DNA of 64,000 bases, taken from Streptomyces gardneri (GTDB lineage: Bacteria > Actinomycetota > Actinomycetes > Streptomycetales > Streptomycetaceae). Positions 9,000 through 17,508 of this stretch are shown here, piece by piece. A model generated the notes under the pieces. The model saw nothing but the letters and a program-made list of their open reading frames with translations, made no database searches and was not told the DNA's origin. Position numbers and translations under genes: made by a program. The DNA is taken from contig NZ_BJMN01000016.1 of NCBI RefSeq assembly GCF_006539185.1, positions 1 to 64,000 on the forward strand, written 5' to 3'. Positions within the stretch are counted from its first letter, which is position 1. Every line of letters starts with the position of its first letter.

Positions 9000-10339
9000 C
9001 TCCAGCCGTAGATCTTGATCTTCACGGCCGGGCGGCGGCCTGCCTGCGATAATGACACTGGCGTGCACGGGCTTGATCCCGGCGTCGCCAGCGACCAGCG
9101 CAGAAGGTGGGCGAGGCCGTGGATTGGGCGGATCAGTGCTGCGAACAGGTGCTGGATCTCGTTGCCGGTCATGGGGATCAGACCGTCAGGGATGGGTCGG
9201 TCGCGGCGTTCGACGGCCGCGGTGACGGCGAGGAAGGCGTGGGCGAGCATCGCGAGGGTGACCCAGCGGTGCCAGGAGGTCCACCGACGGACCTGGTGCT
9301 CGTCCAGGCCGGTCAGGCCCTTGCCGGCTTGGAACGTCTCCTCGACCGTCCAACGCCGTCCGGCGACCCGCACCAGCTCGGACATCGGCACCGGACGGGG
9401 TGAGAAGCAGCGGTAGAAGGCGAGTTCGCCGGTGCGGCGATTGCGGCGGACCAGCAGGCACCACTGGCCGAACCGACCGGCCGAACCGTGAACCTCGATC
9501 TGTGCCCAGTCGTAGTACCGCTCGCCCTTCGCGCCCGCTCCAGCCGACAGCCGCTGCCAGGCCCGCTTCGGGATCCGCGCGCCCAGGGTCTTGGCCTGGA
9601 ACTTCCCGGCGTGCGTGATGACGGGGTGGGTGCTGGAGATGGCCAGGACGTAGCCGGTCCGGCGGTGTTCCAGGGCGGTCCGCAGGTGCGGGTTTCGCCG
9701 TACACCTCGTCTCCCGCGACCCACCGGGCCGGTGTTCCCGCGTCCAGGGCCCGCTCGACCATGCGGGCCGCGAGCTGGGGCTTGGTGGCAAAGGCCAGGC
9801 CGTCGGGGATGCCCGCGCTCCGGCAGCGGTCCGGGTTCTCTGTCCATGAGCGCGGCACGTACAGGGCCCGGTCGATGGCAGCGTGTCCAAGGCCGGCGGA
9901 GTACACGAGATAGACGGCGACCTGGGCGTTCTCGATGCGGCCGGCCGTGCCGGTGTACTGGCGCTGGACGCCGACGGTCGCCGTGCCCTTCTTTATCGCC
10001 CGTCTCGTCGACCACGCGCACGGCCTCCGTATCGTGCAGGTGCTCGACCACGTAGGCGCGTATGTCATCTCGGATCGCGTCGGCGTCCCATTTCGCACGG
10101 TGGAGCAGGTGCTGCATGCCGTCCGGAGTGGCGTCGCCGACGTGCTCGGCCAGGGTCCAGCAGTTCTTGCGCGGCAGGTCCGACAGCAGCCCGGAGACCA
10201 ACCGCCGCACCCGGCGGCGGGGTTCAACTCGGGCGAACCGGCCCGCGATCCGACTCATCAGGCCCTCGAATGCTTCCTGCCAGTGAGCAGGAACTACGCT
10301 GGCGTCCGAGCTCGCCACGTGATCATTGGTTGTCCACAC
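9000..10339 (-). pseudogene. IS701-like (DDE) transposase, two frameshifts
   Basis: From a GTG at 10339 the minus strand reads a transposase N-terminus (PAHWQEAFEGLMSRIAGRFA, LPRKNCWTLAEHVGD, VRVVDETGDK). Near 9990 the frame changes and continues as KGTATVGVQRQYTGTAGRIE, AGIPDGLAFATKPQLA and WVAGDEVYG. Near 9690 it returns to the first frame with TGYVLAISSTHPVITHAGKF, RRWTVEETFQAGKGLTGLD and KIKIYGWST. Overall order and length (~430 aa) match IS701-type transposases of actinomycetes. Two opposite frameshifts make it inactive unless they are sequencing errors. The 3' end is followed by TTAG/CTAA-type sequence compatible with the YTAR target of the family. A 12-bp direct repeat (GATCAACGGCGG) lies at 8838-8849 and 10350-10361. 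Confidence 0.8.
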
Positions 10340-10363
10340 AACACCTAATGATCAACGGCGGCC

Positions 10364-10786
10364 TCACCTGGTTGGACGCCACCGGAACCAGTAGTCCAGA
10401 CCCTCGACCCGGTAGCGGGCCCCAGCGTCAAAGCGCACCTCGCCCACCAGGCGCCTCGCGTCGTCCGGCGCCTGCCGGTACGGCGCCAGCAGCAGGGCCA
10501 GCTCGTCGTAACGGGCATTGATCCCGCCCTGGCCAGGGTGGGTCTCCAGCTCCACCGTCCCGGCCTCATGGCATTCGTTCCACCTGGCGAAGATCGCCCA
10601 CTGCTCGCGCTCCAGCTCCACCACCGCGTCGCTCGCGGGCCAGAGGCGGTACTCGTCGGCGTCATCCCAGTCGTCGCCCTGGAAGTAGTGCGGCTTGCCG
10701 TCGACATCGCCGAGGCCGGTGCGCGGCCCGCTGCACCACTCCAACTCGACGTACACGCGCTCGAAGCCGTCCGCGATCAGCTGCAC
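10364..10786 (-). CDS. Conserved-looking hypothetical protein, 5' end possibly truncated
   Basis: 140 aa from GTG at 10786 (MQLIADGFERVYVELEWCSG). The frame also reads PARVAETWDEV upstream to an in-frame TAG, beyond which comes a fragment of an IS end, so the true N-terminus may have been cut. The composition is soluble and acidic, with Trp-rich segments (HYFQGDDWDDADEYRLWPAS, LDYWFRW). No family recognised. It lies between the IS701-like gene and a solo IS701-like end. Confidence 0.55.
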   Translation of the reverse strand: MQLIADGFERVYVELEWCSGPRTGLGDVDGKPHYFQGDDWDDADEYRLWPASDAVVELEREQWAIFARWNECHEAGTVELETHPGQGGINARYDELALLLAPYRQAPDDARRLVGEVRFDAGARYRVEGLDYWFRWRPTR

Positions 10787-10841
10787 TTCGTCCCAGGTCT
10801 CAGCGACACGCGCAGGCTACCGACGAGCGGCTTCGGTATCC

Positions 10842-10870
10842 ATGATCACGATCTACGGCTGGAGTACTAG
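10842..10870 (+). repeat. Solo 3' end of an IS701-like element
   Basis: ATCACGATCTACGGCTGGAG plus TACTAG repeats, on the opposite strand, the last ~20 bases of the transposase at 9000-9020 (ATCAAGATCTACGGCTGGAG) with two or three changes, and is followed by CTAG, which fits a YTAR target. No transposase is attached to it. It is the footprint of a second, lost copy. Confidence 0.5.
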
Positions 10871-10875
10871 AGGCC

Positions 10876-11443
10876 TCAGTCGGGCAGACCCCAGAAGGAG
10901 CCGTGCAGGCCGGCCTCGGCGAAGTAGGAAGCAGCGGCAGCGGGGGCGCGGCGGGTGTAGCCCGGGTCCAGGCGTCCGGTGTACCAGTCGCTGGCGAAGC
11001 GCCACAGCGTGCCGAGATACATGACGTACCCGCGCTCCTGGCCCGTCTTGTGCACCCACGCGTCGACGCAGTCGGTGGAGCAGAACAGGCGTTGGTTGCC
11101 GCAGGTGTGCACGACGTCGTCCCAGGCCCGGTGCATGGGGGTGAGGCAGTGGGCCACCTGGTCGCCCTGCGGCGGTGCGTCTCGGCCGACCACCCAGGCG
11201 TGGGGAATGTCGCAGGCCGGACAGCGGGTGGCGACCAGGACGTCGGGCTCGCCCTTGAGCAGGTGGAGCATGGCGAACGAGTCCCAGGCGCAGCCGCCCC
11301 ACCACAGGGTGCGTGTGCCCATGACGGAGAAGCCGAGCGGCACGGACGCGAAGGGGTGGGCCGGTCATTGCGAATCCGCGGTAGACGGCCAGGCGGATCC
11401 TCTCCGTCCCGTGAATGTTCGTCGGTGCTCCTGAGGTGTTCAT
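10876..11443 (-). pseudogene. Organomercurial lyase (MerB)-like gene with internal deletion
   Basis: The N-terminal frame starts with ATG at 11443 and contains IRLAVYRGFAMTGPP, the beginning of the MerB winged-helix domain. After about 25 codons the frame shifts and resumes as HPFASVPLGFS, then the catalytic core WWGGCAWDSFAML (Cys-x-x-Asp as in MerB C96/D99) and RLFCSTDCVDAW, which would supply the second cysteine. Roughly a third of the usual ~210 residues is missing from the linker of the helix-turn-helix domain. A 155-aa product could still be made from GTG at 11343, but the fold would be incomplete. No other mer gene is near. The family could also be a MerB-like protein of another function. 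Confidence 0.5.
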
Positions 11444-11535
11444 TCCTGTGAATCCGTCGTTGGTTGAGGTGAGAGTCCCAGCGTGCGCTTTACGGAGGCC
11501 CCGGGGCTTGAACGCTCGTGCGGGACAATAAGGAC

Positions 11536-12374
11536 ATGCCGTCTTCTGGAGAGCGCGCCGCCTACTGGCGGGTTCTTGGGCTTGCGCTGGAGGCGATGGA
11601 CGCCTGATTCGAGCAGTACGCGTATCCGATGCATGCCCACGACACGTACTCGTTCGGAATCACCGACGACGGTGCGCAGTCGTTCGCGTGCTGGGGGAGC
11701 GACGCGTCAGCGCGGCCGGCCTGGTCATGGCGTTCAATCCGGACGAGCCCCACGATGGGCAGTCGGCCGTCCACGACGGCTACCGCTACCGGATGCTGCA
11801 CCTCGGCGAAGACCTTGCCCGGGAGACCCTCGACGACGCGGCTCCCGGGCGCGCGGGGCTGCCCCTCTTCGCCACCCCGGTGGTGGACGACCGGGCCTTG
11901 GTCCGATACGTGGCCCGCCTCCACGCTGCGGTCGCGAAGAACGCACCCCGATTGGTCGTCGAGGAACGGCTCACCGCCGCTGTGCTGGCCTTGACCCGCC
12001 GTGCTTCGACGCGGTCGGCACTTCTCCGAGAGCCGCAGGGCCGGACGGACCTGGCCGCCATGGCACGGGCTCGCGGGATGCTGCGGCAGCGATTCGTGGA
12101 GAACATCGGCGCCGACGAGCTGGCCCGGGTGGCCGGATGCAGCCGCTTCACGCTGTACCGGGGCTTCCGCGCGGCGTACGGCTTCGCCCCCAGCGACTAC
12201 CAGCGCGACCTGCGGTTGCGCCGCGCCCGCGCCCTCCTTGCGGAGGGCACAGCACCATCGACCGCGGCTGTCGAGGCCGGCTTCTCGGACCAGGCCCACC
12301 TCACGCGATGGTTCACCCGTACCTACGGCGTGACCCCGGCCGCCTACCGGATGGCGCTCCAACGGGAATCCTGA
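11536..12374 (+). pseudogene. AraC family regulator with nonsense codon and frameshift
   Basis: ATG at 11536 with AAGGA five bases upstream. The frame reads a typical N-terminal cupin start (MPSSGERAAYWRVLGLALEA, then FEQYAYPMHAHDTYSFGITD), but a TGA at 11605-11607 interrupts it. Near 11690 a +1 shift is needed to continue (GERRVSAAGLVMAFNPDEPH). The remainder to 12374 is intact: cupin, then a double AraC helix-turn-helix (ELARVAGCSRFTLYRGFRAA, AGFSDQAHLTRWFTRTYGVT). An in-frame start at 11688 could give a 228-aa product lacking part of the sensor domain. It is read as a pseudogene. Confidence 0.75.
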
Positions 12375-12533
12375 GCCGGGTGCAGGGGCTCTGACCTGCG
12401 TGCTCAACACTGGCGACAGAAGGGCTGCTGAATGGGCAGTGTGACAAGCCGCGTGCCTCCTTGGTGACAACCACGCTGCTTCATTCGGTCTCGTCGGTAC
12501 ATGTCATCCGGCTCTGCCAATGACAACTATTGA

Positions 12534-12604
12534 GCTTCGGCTCACTGTGACTGAGCGCTTCCGCTAGGCGAGTGAGTCCTCTGGCCGGCGGGCTGAGCCG
12601 AAGC
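12534..12604. repeat. Spaced 11-bp inverted repeat in a gene-free stretch
   Basis: GCTTCGGCTCA at 12534-12544 and its exact complement TGAGCCGAAGC at 12594-12604 enclose 49 bases that contain further weak self-complementarity. It lies in the ~300-bp gap between the AraC relic and the ArsR gene. It may be a terminator, a small RNA or the ends of a minute transposable element. No coding potential was seen. Confidence 0.35.
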
Positions 12605-12649
12605 GGCTGGTCACAACTGCTGGCGGAAGCCACGGAACCCGCTTGTTAG

Positions 12650-12673
12650 ATACTTAGCCAAGGTGCTAAATAT
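12650..12673. promoter_or_regulatory. ArsR-type operator overlapping the translation start region
   Basis: Imperfect dyad ATACTTAGC-CAAGGT-GCTAAATAT (8 of 9 pairs, 6-base spacer), AT-rich against a GC-rich background, ending 5 bases before the ArsR gene's ATG. The position suggests autorepression of the ArsR-DUF2071 operon. Confidence 0.6.
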
Positions 12674-12678
12674 TGCAT

Positions 12679-13011
12679 ATGACAGAAGCTCAGGATGAGG
12701 CGGGAGCCTTCCGTGCCCTCGCCGATCCGACGAGACGCCAGATCCTCGAGGACCTCAGAGGCGGCGAGCTCGCGGCCGGCGAGATCGCAGCCAGGTTCGC
12801 TATCAGTGCGCCCTCCATCTCACGACATCTCGGCGTGCTCAAGGGAGCCGGATTGGTCACCGAGCGACGGGAGGGCAACCGGATCTATTACGCGCTGGCC
12901 GAGGACCGCCTGGCCACCAGCATCGGTCGGTTCCTCAGCGCCGTCTGCCCCGAGCAGATCGTGCTTCGCCACACCAAATGGCGCTCCGGGGCGCAGAGCG
13001 AGGAATCATGA
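12679..13011 (+). CDS. ArsR family repressor
   Basis: 110 aa, start at the ATG in TTGCATATG. Winged helix throughout: FRALADPTRRQILEDLRGGE, a recognition helix in SAPSISRHLGVLKGAGLV and a wing REGNRIYYAL. There is no CxC metal motif in the recognition helix, so it probably senses something other than arsenite or belongs to the metal-independent (SdpR-like) group. An AT-rich dyad overlaps its leader. The stop overlaps the next start (ATGA), so the downstream DUF2071 gene is translationally coupled and most likely its regulated partner. Confidence 0.9.
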   Translation: MTEAQDEAGAFRALADPTRRQILEDLRGGELAAGEIAARFAISAPSISRHLGVLKGAGLVTERREGNRIYYALAEDRLATSIGRFLSAVCPEQIVLRHTKWRSGAQSEES

Positions 13012-13733
13012 TGCAGCCGCGACTGTCCAGCGTCATCGAACGACGGCTCCTGGTGAACTACCGAGTCGCCCCGGATGCCGCAGCACGCCTGCTCCCCGGG
13101 CCGCTGCGCCCGCAACTGGTGCACGGCTACGCGGTCGCAGGCATCTGCCTGCTGCGCCTGGGAAGTGTCCGGCCGACCTGGGCACCCAAGGCGTTCGGTC
13201 TGCGGAGCGAGAACGCGGCACATCGCATCGCCGTCGAGTGGGACGGACCGAACGGCGTCGAGACCGGCGTCTACATTCCACGACGCGACACCGCCTCGCG
13301 TCTCAACGCCTGGGCCGGAGGCCGCCTCTTCCCCGGCGAACACGGCCGGGCCGACTTCGAGGTGCAGGAGACGCCCGGTCAGGTGCGCGTCGCACTGGCG
13401 ACATGGGACGGCGACACCCGAGTGGATGTCACCGTCGAGCTGTCCGACGAGCTGCGAGGCAGCGAGCTCTTCGCCGATCTTGCCGAGGCTTCCCGTTTCT
13501 TCCAAGGCGGGGCAAAGGGCTTCTCGGCCACCAGCTCGGGCCGCCACTTGGACGGCATGGAACTGCGGACCAACGCCTGGCACGTGGAAGCCGGCCGGGT
13601 TCGCTCCGCGGCATCGTCCTTCTTCGATGACCCGGACTGCTTCCCGTCGGGGAGCGCGACCCTGGACTGCGCTTTGGTCATGCGCGACGTACCCGTCAGT
13701 TGGCGGCCTCTCCCGGCCATGGCTTCCGAGTAA
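13008..13733 (+). CDS. DUF2071 family protein
   Basis: 241 aa. It starts at the ATG overlapping the ArsR stop (ATGA); a GAGCGAGGAA ribosome site lies inside the upstream gene. Hallmarks of DUF2071 (acetoacetate-decarboxylase-like beta fold): an N-terminal ERRLLVNYRVAPDAAARLLP, YAVAGICLLRL, and a C-terminal repeat-like region. Enzymatic activity in the family is not established to my knowledge. Co-transcription with an ArsR repressor suggests an inducible role. A hairpin 20-50 bp past the stop closes the operon. Confidence 0.8.
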   Translation: MMQPRLSSVIERRLLVNYRVAPDAAARLLPGPLRPQLVHGYAVAGICLLRLGSVRPTWAPKAFGLRSENAAHRIAVEWDGPNGVETGVYIPRRDTASRLNAWAGGRLFPGEHGRADFEVQETPGQVRVALATWDGDTRVDVTVELSDELRGSELFADLAEASRFFQGGAKGFSATSSGRHLDGMELRTNAWHVEAGRVRSAASSFFDDPDCFPSGSATLDCALVMRDVPVSWRPLPAMASE

Positions 13734-13755
13734 GGGCGCTCGACTCGCCAACTGG

Positions 13756-13788
13756 AGCGCTCAGTACCCGTATCCATGACTGAGCGTT
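13756..13788 (+). terminator. Hairpin terminator after the ArsR-DUF2071 operon
   Basis: CGCTCAGT at 13758-13765 pairs with ACTGAGCG at 13779-13786 around a 13-base loop, beginning 23 bases after the stop. No U-tract follows, as is usual for streptomycete terminators. Confidence 0.45.
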
Positions 13789-13924
13789 CTCAAGCGTGTT
13801 GCGAAAGTTCCGCCGGATGGTGCGAGTCGATATCGACGACACGCGGCTGTCGGTGCCCTCAAGTAGGTTCTGTCCGTTCGGCCCGACAGGTGGGTCGCGT
13901 CGCGGAGCTGAGGGACTTGTCGTA

Positions 13925-14410
13925 ATGAGCATCTACTTGCACTTCCGCGCCGTGGGCAGGTCCGACATCCGGGACGATCACACGTGGCTCGCTGCGTTCA
14001 TGTCTGATGCCTGGGAAGACCACGTCGACGAATACGCAGCGGGTATCGCCTGCTCGATCAACAAGGGCTGGGACTTTGTCAACGACTTCTACGCCGCAGC
14101 CGATGCCCCTGATGCAGGCGCCGATGAGCCCTGGAATCTGCCGATCTATGGCGGCCGCCCCGTGCCACACAGCGCTGACGCCGACCCTTCCGATCCCCCG
14201 CTGATGCTTCTGGAGCCGCCTGGGGTTTCACGGGCCGCGCATTTCCTTGCGACTGTCTCTTTCGACGAACTGTGGAACGTTGTCGGCGCCAGGTTCAGTG
14301 CCTCCGGCTGGACCAGGCAGGAACTCCTTGACCATCACAGAGACCTCCAAGGGTTGTACGGGCGGGCGGCTTCGGCAGGCCACGCCGTGGTCAAAGCGGT
14401 GTGGGCTTGA
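13925..14410 (+). CDS. DUF1877 (YfbM-like) family protein
   Basis: 161 aa, ATG at 13925 (MSIYLHFRAVGRSDI) with GAGGGA upstream. The start, the INKGWDFVNDFY segment and the C-terminal ELLDHHRDLQGLYGRAASAG helix match the DUF1877/YfbM pattern. The family is small, soluble and often found near toxin/immunity or mobile loci; its function is unknown. A second, more divergent member is at 45182-45658. It is monocistronic and followed by an IS5 relic. Confidence 0.75.
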   Translation: MSIYLHFRAVGRSDIRDDHTWLAAFMSDAWEDHVDEYAAGIACSINKGWDFVNDFYAAADAPDAGADEPWNLPIYGGRPVPHSADADPSDPPLMLLEPPGVSRAAHFLATVSFDELWNVVGARFSASGWTRQELLDHHRDLQGLYGRAASAGHAVVKAVWA

Positions 14411-14437
14411 GAAGTGGCCACGTGCTGGTTGCAGCCA

Positions 14438-14524
14438 TTAGTTGATGGCCGCGACCAGCACGGGCGCTTCGTAGCGGACGGCGAGTTTGTCGTACAGGGT
14501 GGCGGCAGCGCGGTGCCGCGCTTG
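14438..14524 (-). pseudogene. C-terminal relic of an IS5-family transposase
   Basis: Minus strand reads RHRAAATLYDKLAVRYEAPV then LVAAIN and a TAA stop. This is the usual last ~28 residues of actinobacterial IS5-type transposases, which normally continue with EWL; the stop looks like a nonsense change. Nothing upstream of 14527 belongs to the element. Confidence 0.6.
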
Positions 14525-14697
14525 TCAGAGCGGGTCGTACGGCTCGGGCGTGCCTGAGCTCGTTGGACACGGCGTGAACGGCCGAACACCCTTCTCGATC
14601 CGTCAACTTCGGACTCTCCATTGGCGCCGGCTCGTGCCGGAACCCGGCTTGGTTCGCGAGGCTTCTCAGGACGCCGGGCGGAACCCATGATGACGGA

Positions 14698-15084
14698 ATG
14701 GTCATCAGCGAGGATCTGCTCTGGGACGCGGCGGACAAGGGGACGCTGACCGTTCCGCGGCTGCTGCGTACGGCGGTGACGGCCGGCTGTGCCGCCCTGT
14801 TCGTCCTGGCGCTGTGGGCGAATTCCGACGCAACGTGGGCGGCCTGTGCGGGTGCGGCCTACGTGCTTGCGGAGATCGCGTACCGGGTGTGGGACCGGCG
14901 GCGCCTGGTCGAGGTCCGGATCGTCGTCGACTCGGCGAAGCTGCGCCTGCGCCCGTACGGGGAGCGGGTCCTCTTCGGGCGCCCAGGCCGCCCCCTGGAG
15001 GTCACGACGTGGCGGAGGACGTGCCCGAGAGCCCGCATCCGTGAGATAGACGCCTGGCGGGGCATGCCGGGGGTACCCGACTAG
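14698..15084 (+). CDS. Small membrane protein, unknown function
   Basis: 128 aa from ATG at 14698. Two hydrophobic segments (about 27-40 and 44-62) make a helical hairpin, followed by a basic cytoplasmic tail (VWDRRRLVEVRIVVDSAKLR) that could be a small beta domain. No family recognised. No partner gene is close on the same strand, and the ribosome site is weak. Confidence 0.55.
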   Translation: MVISEDLLWDAADKGTLTVPRLLRTAVTAGCAALFVLALWANSDATWAACAGAAYVLAEIAYRVWDRRRLVEVRIVVDSAKLRLRPYGERVLFGRPGRPLEVTTWRRTCPRARIREIDAWRGMPGVPD

Positions 15085-15253
15085 GGCTAGGGGGTGCTGA
15101 TCACCGGATGGTTGGTCCGGTGGTGAGAGGAGCCGGAGATGCCGTCGACTCCATTTCGTGACGAGTTCTCGACATGGAGTGAGGTACTCCGCATGGTGGC
15201 GGGCACTGAGGGCAGAACATCGGTGGCACGCCGTCCTATCTGGGGAGCTTTCC

Positions 15254-15928
15254 ATGCCATCCTCATCTCCTTCCTCCGAGCCGGTCTTCACTGCGGATTT
15301 CAGCTCGCCGGGGCAGTGGATCGCCGGCCGCTCGTGGGCGTATCCCGACGGCGGCCCGGTCAATCCGGGGGACAACAAGCTGGACCACCTGGTGGAGGAC
15401 CCCGCCTACAGCAGATCGGGGCTCTTCCGGGCGACCCGTCGGCGCGACGGCCTGTGGGACGCCGGTCTGCTGACGACCGAGGGGAGCCCCGAGGGGTTCC
15501 AGGTGCGCGCCGGGGACTCGCTGGAGGCTCGGGTGCGCCTTCCCGAGGAGATCGGGGCCTGGCCCGCGATCTGGACCTGGCGCGACGGAGGGCAGGAGAT
15601 CGACATCTTCGAGTACCACCCCGACAACCCCGATCTGCTCGAACTGTCGAACCGGGTACGCGGCACACACCGCTACCACCGCTCTCCCTCGGTGCGTCCC
15701 GGCGGCTGGGTGAAGCTGCGGACGGAGTTCGGCGCGCGGTCGGTCGTGTGGTGGCTGGACGACGTGAGAGTGTTCGCCGACGGGCGCGGCGTGGGCCACG
15801 GCTGGCACGCCTATCTGATCGTCAATCTCTCGGTATGCGCGGGCCGTTACCACCCGGGGCCGGAAGCGGACGCCGACGAGATGTCGTACGAGGTCCGCGA
15901 CCTTCGGGTGTTCCGACCGGCCGGGTGA
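15254..15928 (+). CDS. GH16-like glycoside hydrolase / laminarinase-fold protein
   Basis: 224 aa from ATG at 15254 with GGGGAGC upstream; the frame is open further 5' but looks non-coding there. The GH16 catalytic signature ExDxxE is present as GGQEIDIFEYH (E115, D117, E120), with IWTWRDGG before it and WHAYLIVNLSV and YEVRDLRVF after it, the order expected for a beta-jelly-roll. No signal peptide is visible, which is unusual for GH16 enzymes because they normally act on extracellular polysaccharides. The protein may be exported another way or act on an internal polymer. It stands alone. Confidence 0.75.
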   Translation: MPSSSPSSEPVFTADFSSPGQWIAGRSWAYPDGGPVNPGDNKLDHLVEDPAYSRSGLFRATRRRDGLWDAGLLTTEGSPEGFQVRAGDSLEARVRLPEEIGAWPAIWTWRDGGQEIDIFEYHPDNPDLLELSNRVRGTHRYHRSPSVRPGGWVKLRTEFGARSVVWWLDDVRVFADGRGVGHGWHAYLIVNLSVCAGRYHPGPEADADEMSYEVRDLRVFRPAG

Positions 15929-15991
15929 GCCGGGAGGGGCCGACCTGAGCGACCCGAAGGGGTCGGCGTCGCCCGGCACCAACTGGCTCCG

Positions 15992-16351
15992 TCATCGCCG
16001 GGGCGGACTCGCCTGCACCGCTGTGTCGGTGTCCCGGAGTTCGGCAAGCAACTCGTTCTGCCCGGCGAGCATTTCGGTGAGGATGCGCCGCGCGGCGCGC
16101 AGAAGGTCCGCCACGTCGCCGCCGGCGAGTGCGTAACTGACGGTCGAGCCGTCACGGACGGACACGACGATGCCGGACCGGCGGAGAACGGCGAGCTGCT
16201 GGGACAGGTTGGACGGCTCGATGTCGATCTCGTTCAGAAGCTCGCGTACGGGTACCGGGCCGTTCTGGAGCAGTTCGAGTACGCGGATCCGGGCGGGGTG
16301 TCCGAGCATGCGGAAGAACTCCGCCTTCGCCTGGTACAGCGGCACCTGCAT
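15992..16351 (-). CDS. ArsR/SmtB family repressor
   Basis: 119 aa, ATG at 16351 (MQVPLYQAKAEFFRMLGHPA). Winged helix with RIRVLELLQNG, recognition helix PSNLSQQLAVLRRSG and wing RDGSTVSYAL. No cysteine-rich metal site is visible. In many streptomycetes this ArsR type sits beside anion transporters, but here the neighbours are a GH16-like gene (convergent) and a Roadblock-like gene, so the target is unclear. Confidence 0.88.
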   Translation of the reverse strand: MQVPLYQAKAEFFRMLGHPARIRVLELLQNGPVPVRELLNEIDIEPSNLSQQLAVLRRSGIVVSVRDGSTVSYALAGGDVADLLRAARRILTEMLAGQNELLAELRDTDTAVQASPPRR

Positions 16352-16544
16352 GTGACAACACTCCCGCCCGGGTACGACGAATCCAAGGGCTACCGGCCAG
16401 ACCTGCGGGTCTCTCCATGCCCAGCTCCTGTCATTCTCCTGCCTCCCGGCTCCGGCACGCCCCCCGGCTGATCACTTTCAGATGTGTCGAGTTGAAGAAT
16501 CTTTCAACTCATGGGCGCACGAAGCCGGGAACAAGCAGGAAGGA

Positions 16545-16919
16545 CTAGAGCTCCAGTTCCGCTTCGATGCGCTTCAGCTGGTGCCTGGCCATGGCCAGAT
16601 TCGCCCGCGCCTTGTCCAGCACGAGGTACAGGAACAGACCGTTGCTCCCACGACCGCCCAGCAGCCGGATGAGGTGGTACTGGCTCCCGAGGGTGATCAG
16701 CACGTCCTCGATGTCGTCCCTGAGGTCCAGCATCTCCATCGTGCGGACCTTCGCGCGGATCACGTCGGTGTTCCCCGCCGCGGCCACCGACAGGTCGAGG
16801 TCCTTGCCCCCGCCCAGCGTCCCCAGCGCCATGCCGCTCGTGTAGTCGACGAGCGCCACCCCCAGACTCCCCTCGATCGAGGTCATCGCCTCCTTCAGGG
16901 ACGTCTCCACAGTCAACAT
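16545..16919 (-). CDS. Roadblock/LC7-like small protein
   Basis: 124 aa, ATG at 16919 (MLTVETSLKEAMTSIEGSLG). The pattern VALVDYTSGMALGTLGGG, AGNTDVIRAKVRTME, then IEDVLITLGSQYHLIR fits Roadblock/LC7 domains, which in streptomycetes serve as small-GTPase partners or stand alone. The C-terminal helix (DKARANLAMARHQLKRIEAE) is long and charged. It is alone here, without the usual conservon genes. Role inferred from fold only. Confidence 0.65.
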   Translation of the reverse strand: MLTVETSLKEAMTSIEGSLGVALVDYTSGMALGTLGGGKDLDLSVAAAGNTDVIRAKVRTMEMLDLRDDIEDVLITLGSQYHLIRLLGGRGSNGLFLYLVLDKARANLAMARHQLKRIEAELEL

Positions 16920-17508
16920 CAGTACTCGCTCTCTGTGTTCGCGACCGCCCGGCTGACCTCACGCCACAGCCGGATCTTGAGCGCAGACGCTACCCACTGA
17001 CCACAGGGGCCGTCAGGGACATCGGAAATCCGGCCGGAATCCGTCTCCGTGATCCGACATCCGAACTTCCCACGAGAGCCACGAATCCGGGCGCCCTCAA
17101 CGTCCTGACCAACGAGGACAGGCAGCCGATCCTCCCCGCCCGGAACGTCCCGTCGCGAAGAGCCGGCTCTCCTCGCATTTGTGCTCGTGGGTGTGGTGGG
17201 CCGCCGCTACGAGCGGTCCAACGAACCTCTTTTGCCCCGCACGGTCGCAGCAGGCCAGCCGTGCGTAAGTGGCTCGGGCGACGCGGCTGATGCGGTGAGT
17301 CGCAGCCGGACTGTTGCAGGGTCGGCACGGGATCATCCCGTTCAGCCGCGCGGAACGTGCCGGTCCAGCAGCGTGGGCAGGGCATCCCTGATGAGTAGTC
17401 AGGGTCGATTCAGGGTTGGAGCCGGGGTGATCCCTGTCGCCGCGGACACGCCCAGGCGGACAGAGTGGAACCACACATGATCACCACTTCGAGAGGTGGA
17501 GTCCTCCC
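16920..17508. other. Gene-free stretch upstream of a serine hydrolase
   Basis: About 590 bp in which no frame on either strand resembles a protein. Just before the next gene are two CAGGGT repeats (17399-17425), a GGTGGAGTCCTCC ribosome region and a small CCACTT/AGGTGG hairpin (17487-17502). The promoter of the serine hydrolase is probably here. Confidence 0.4.
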
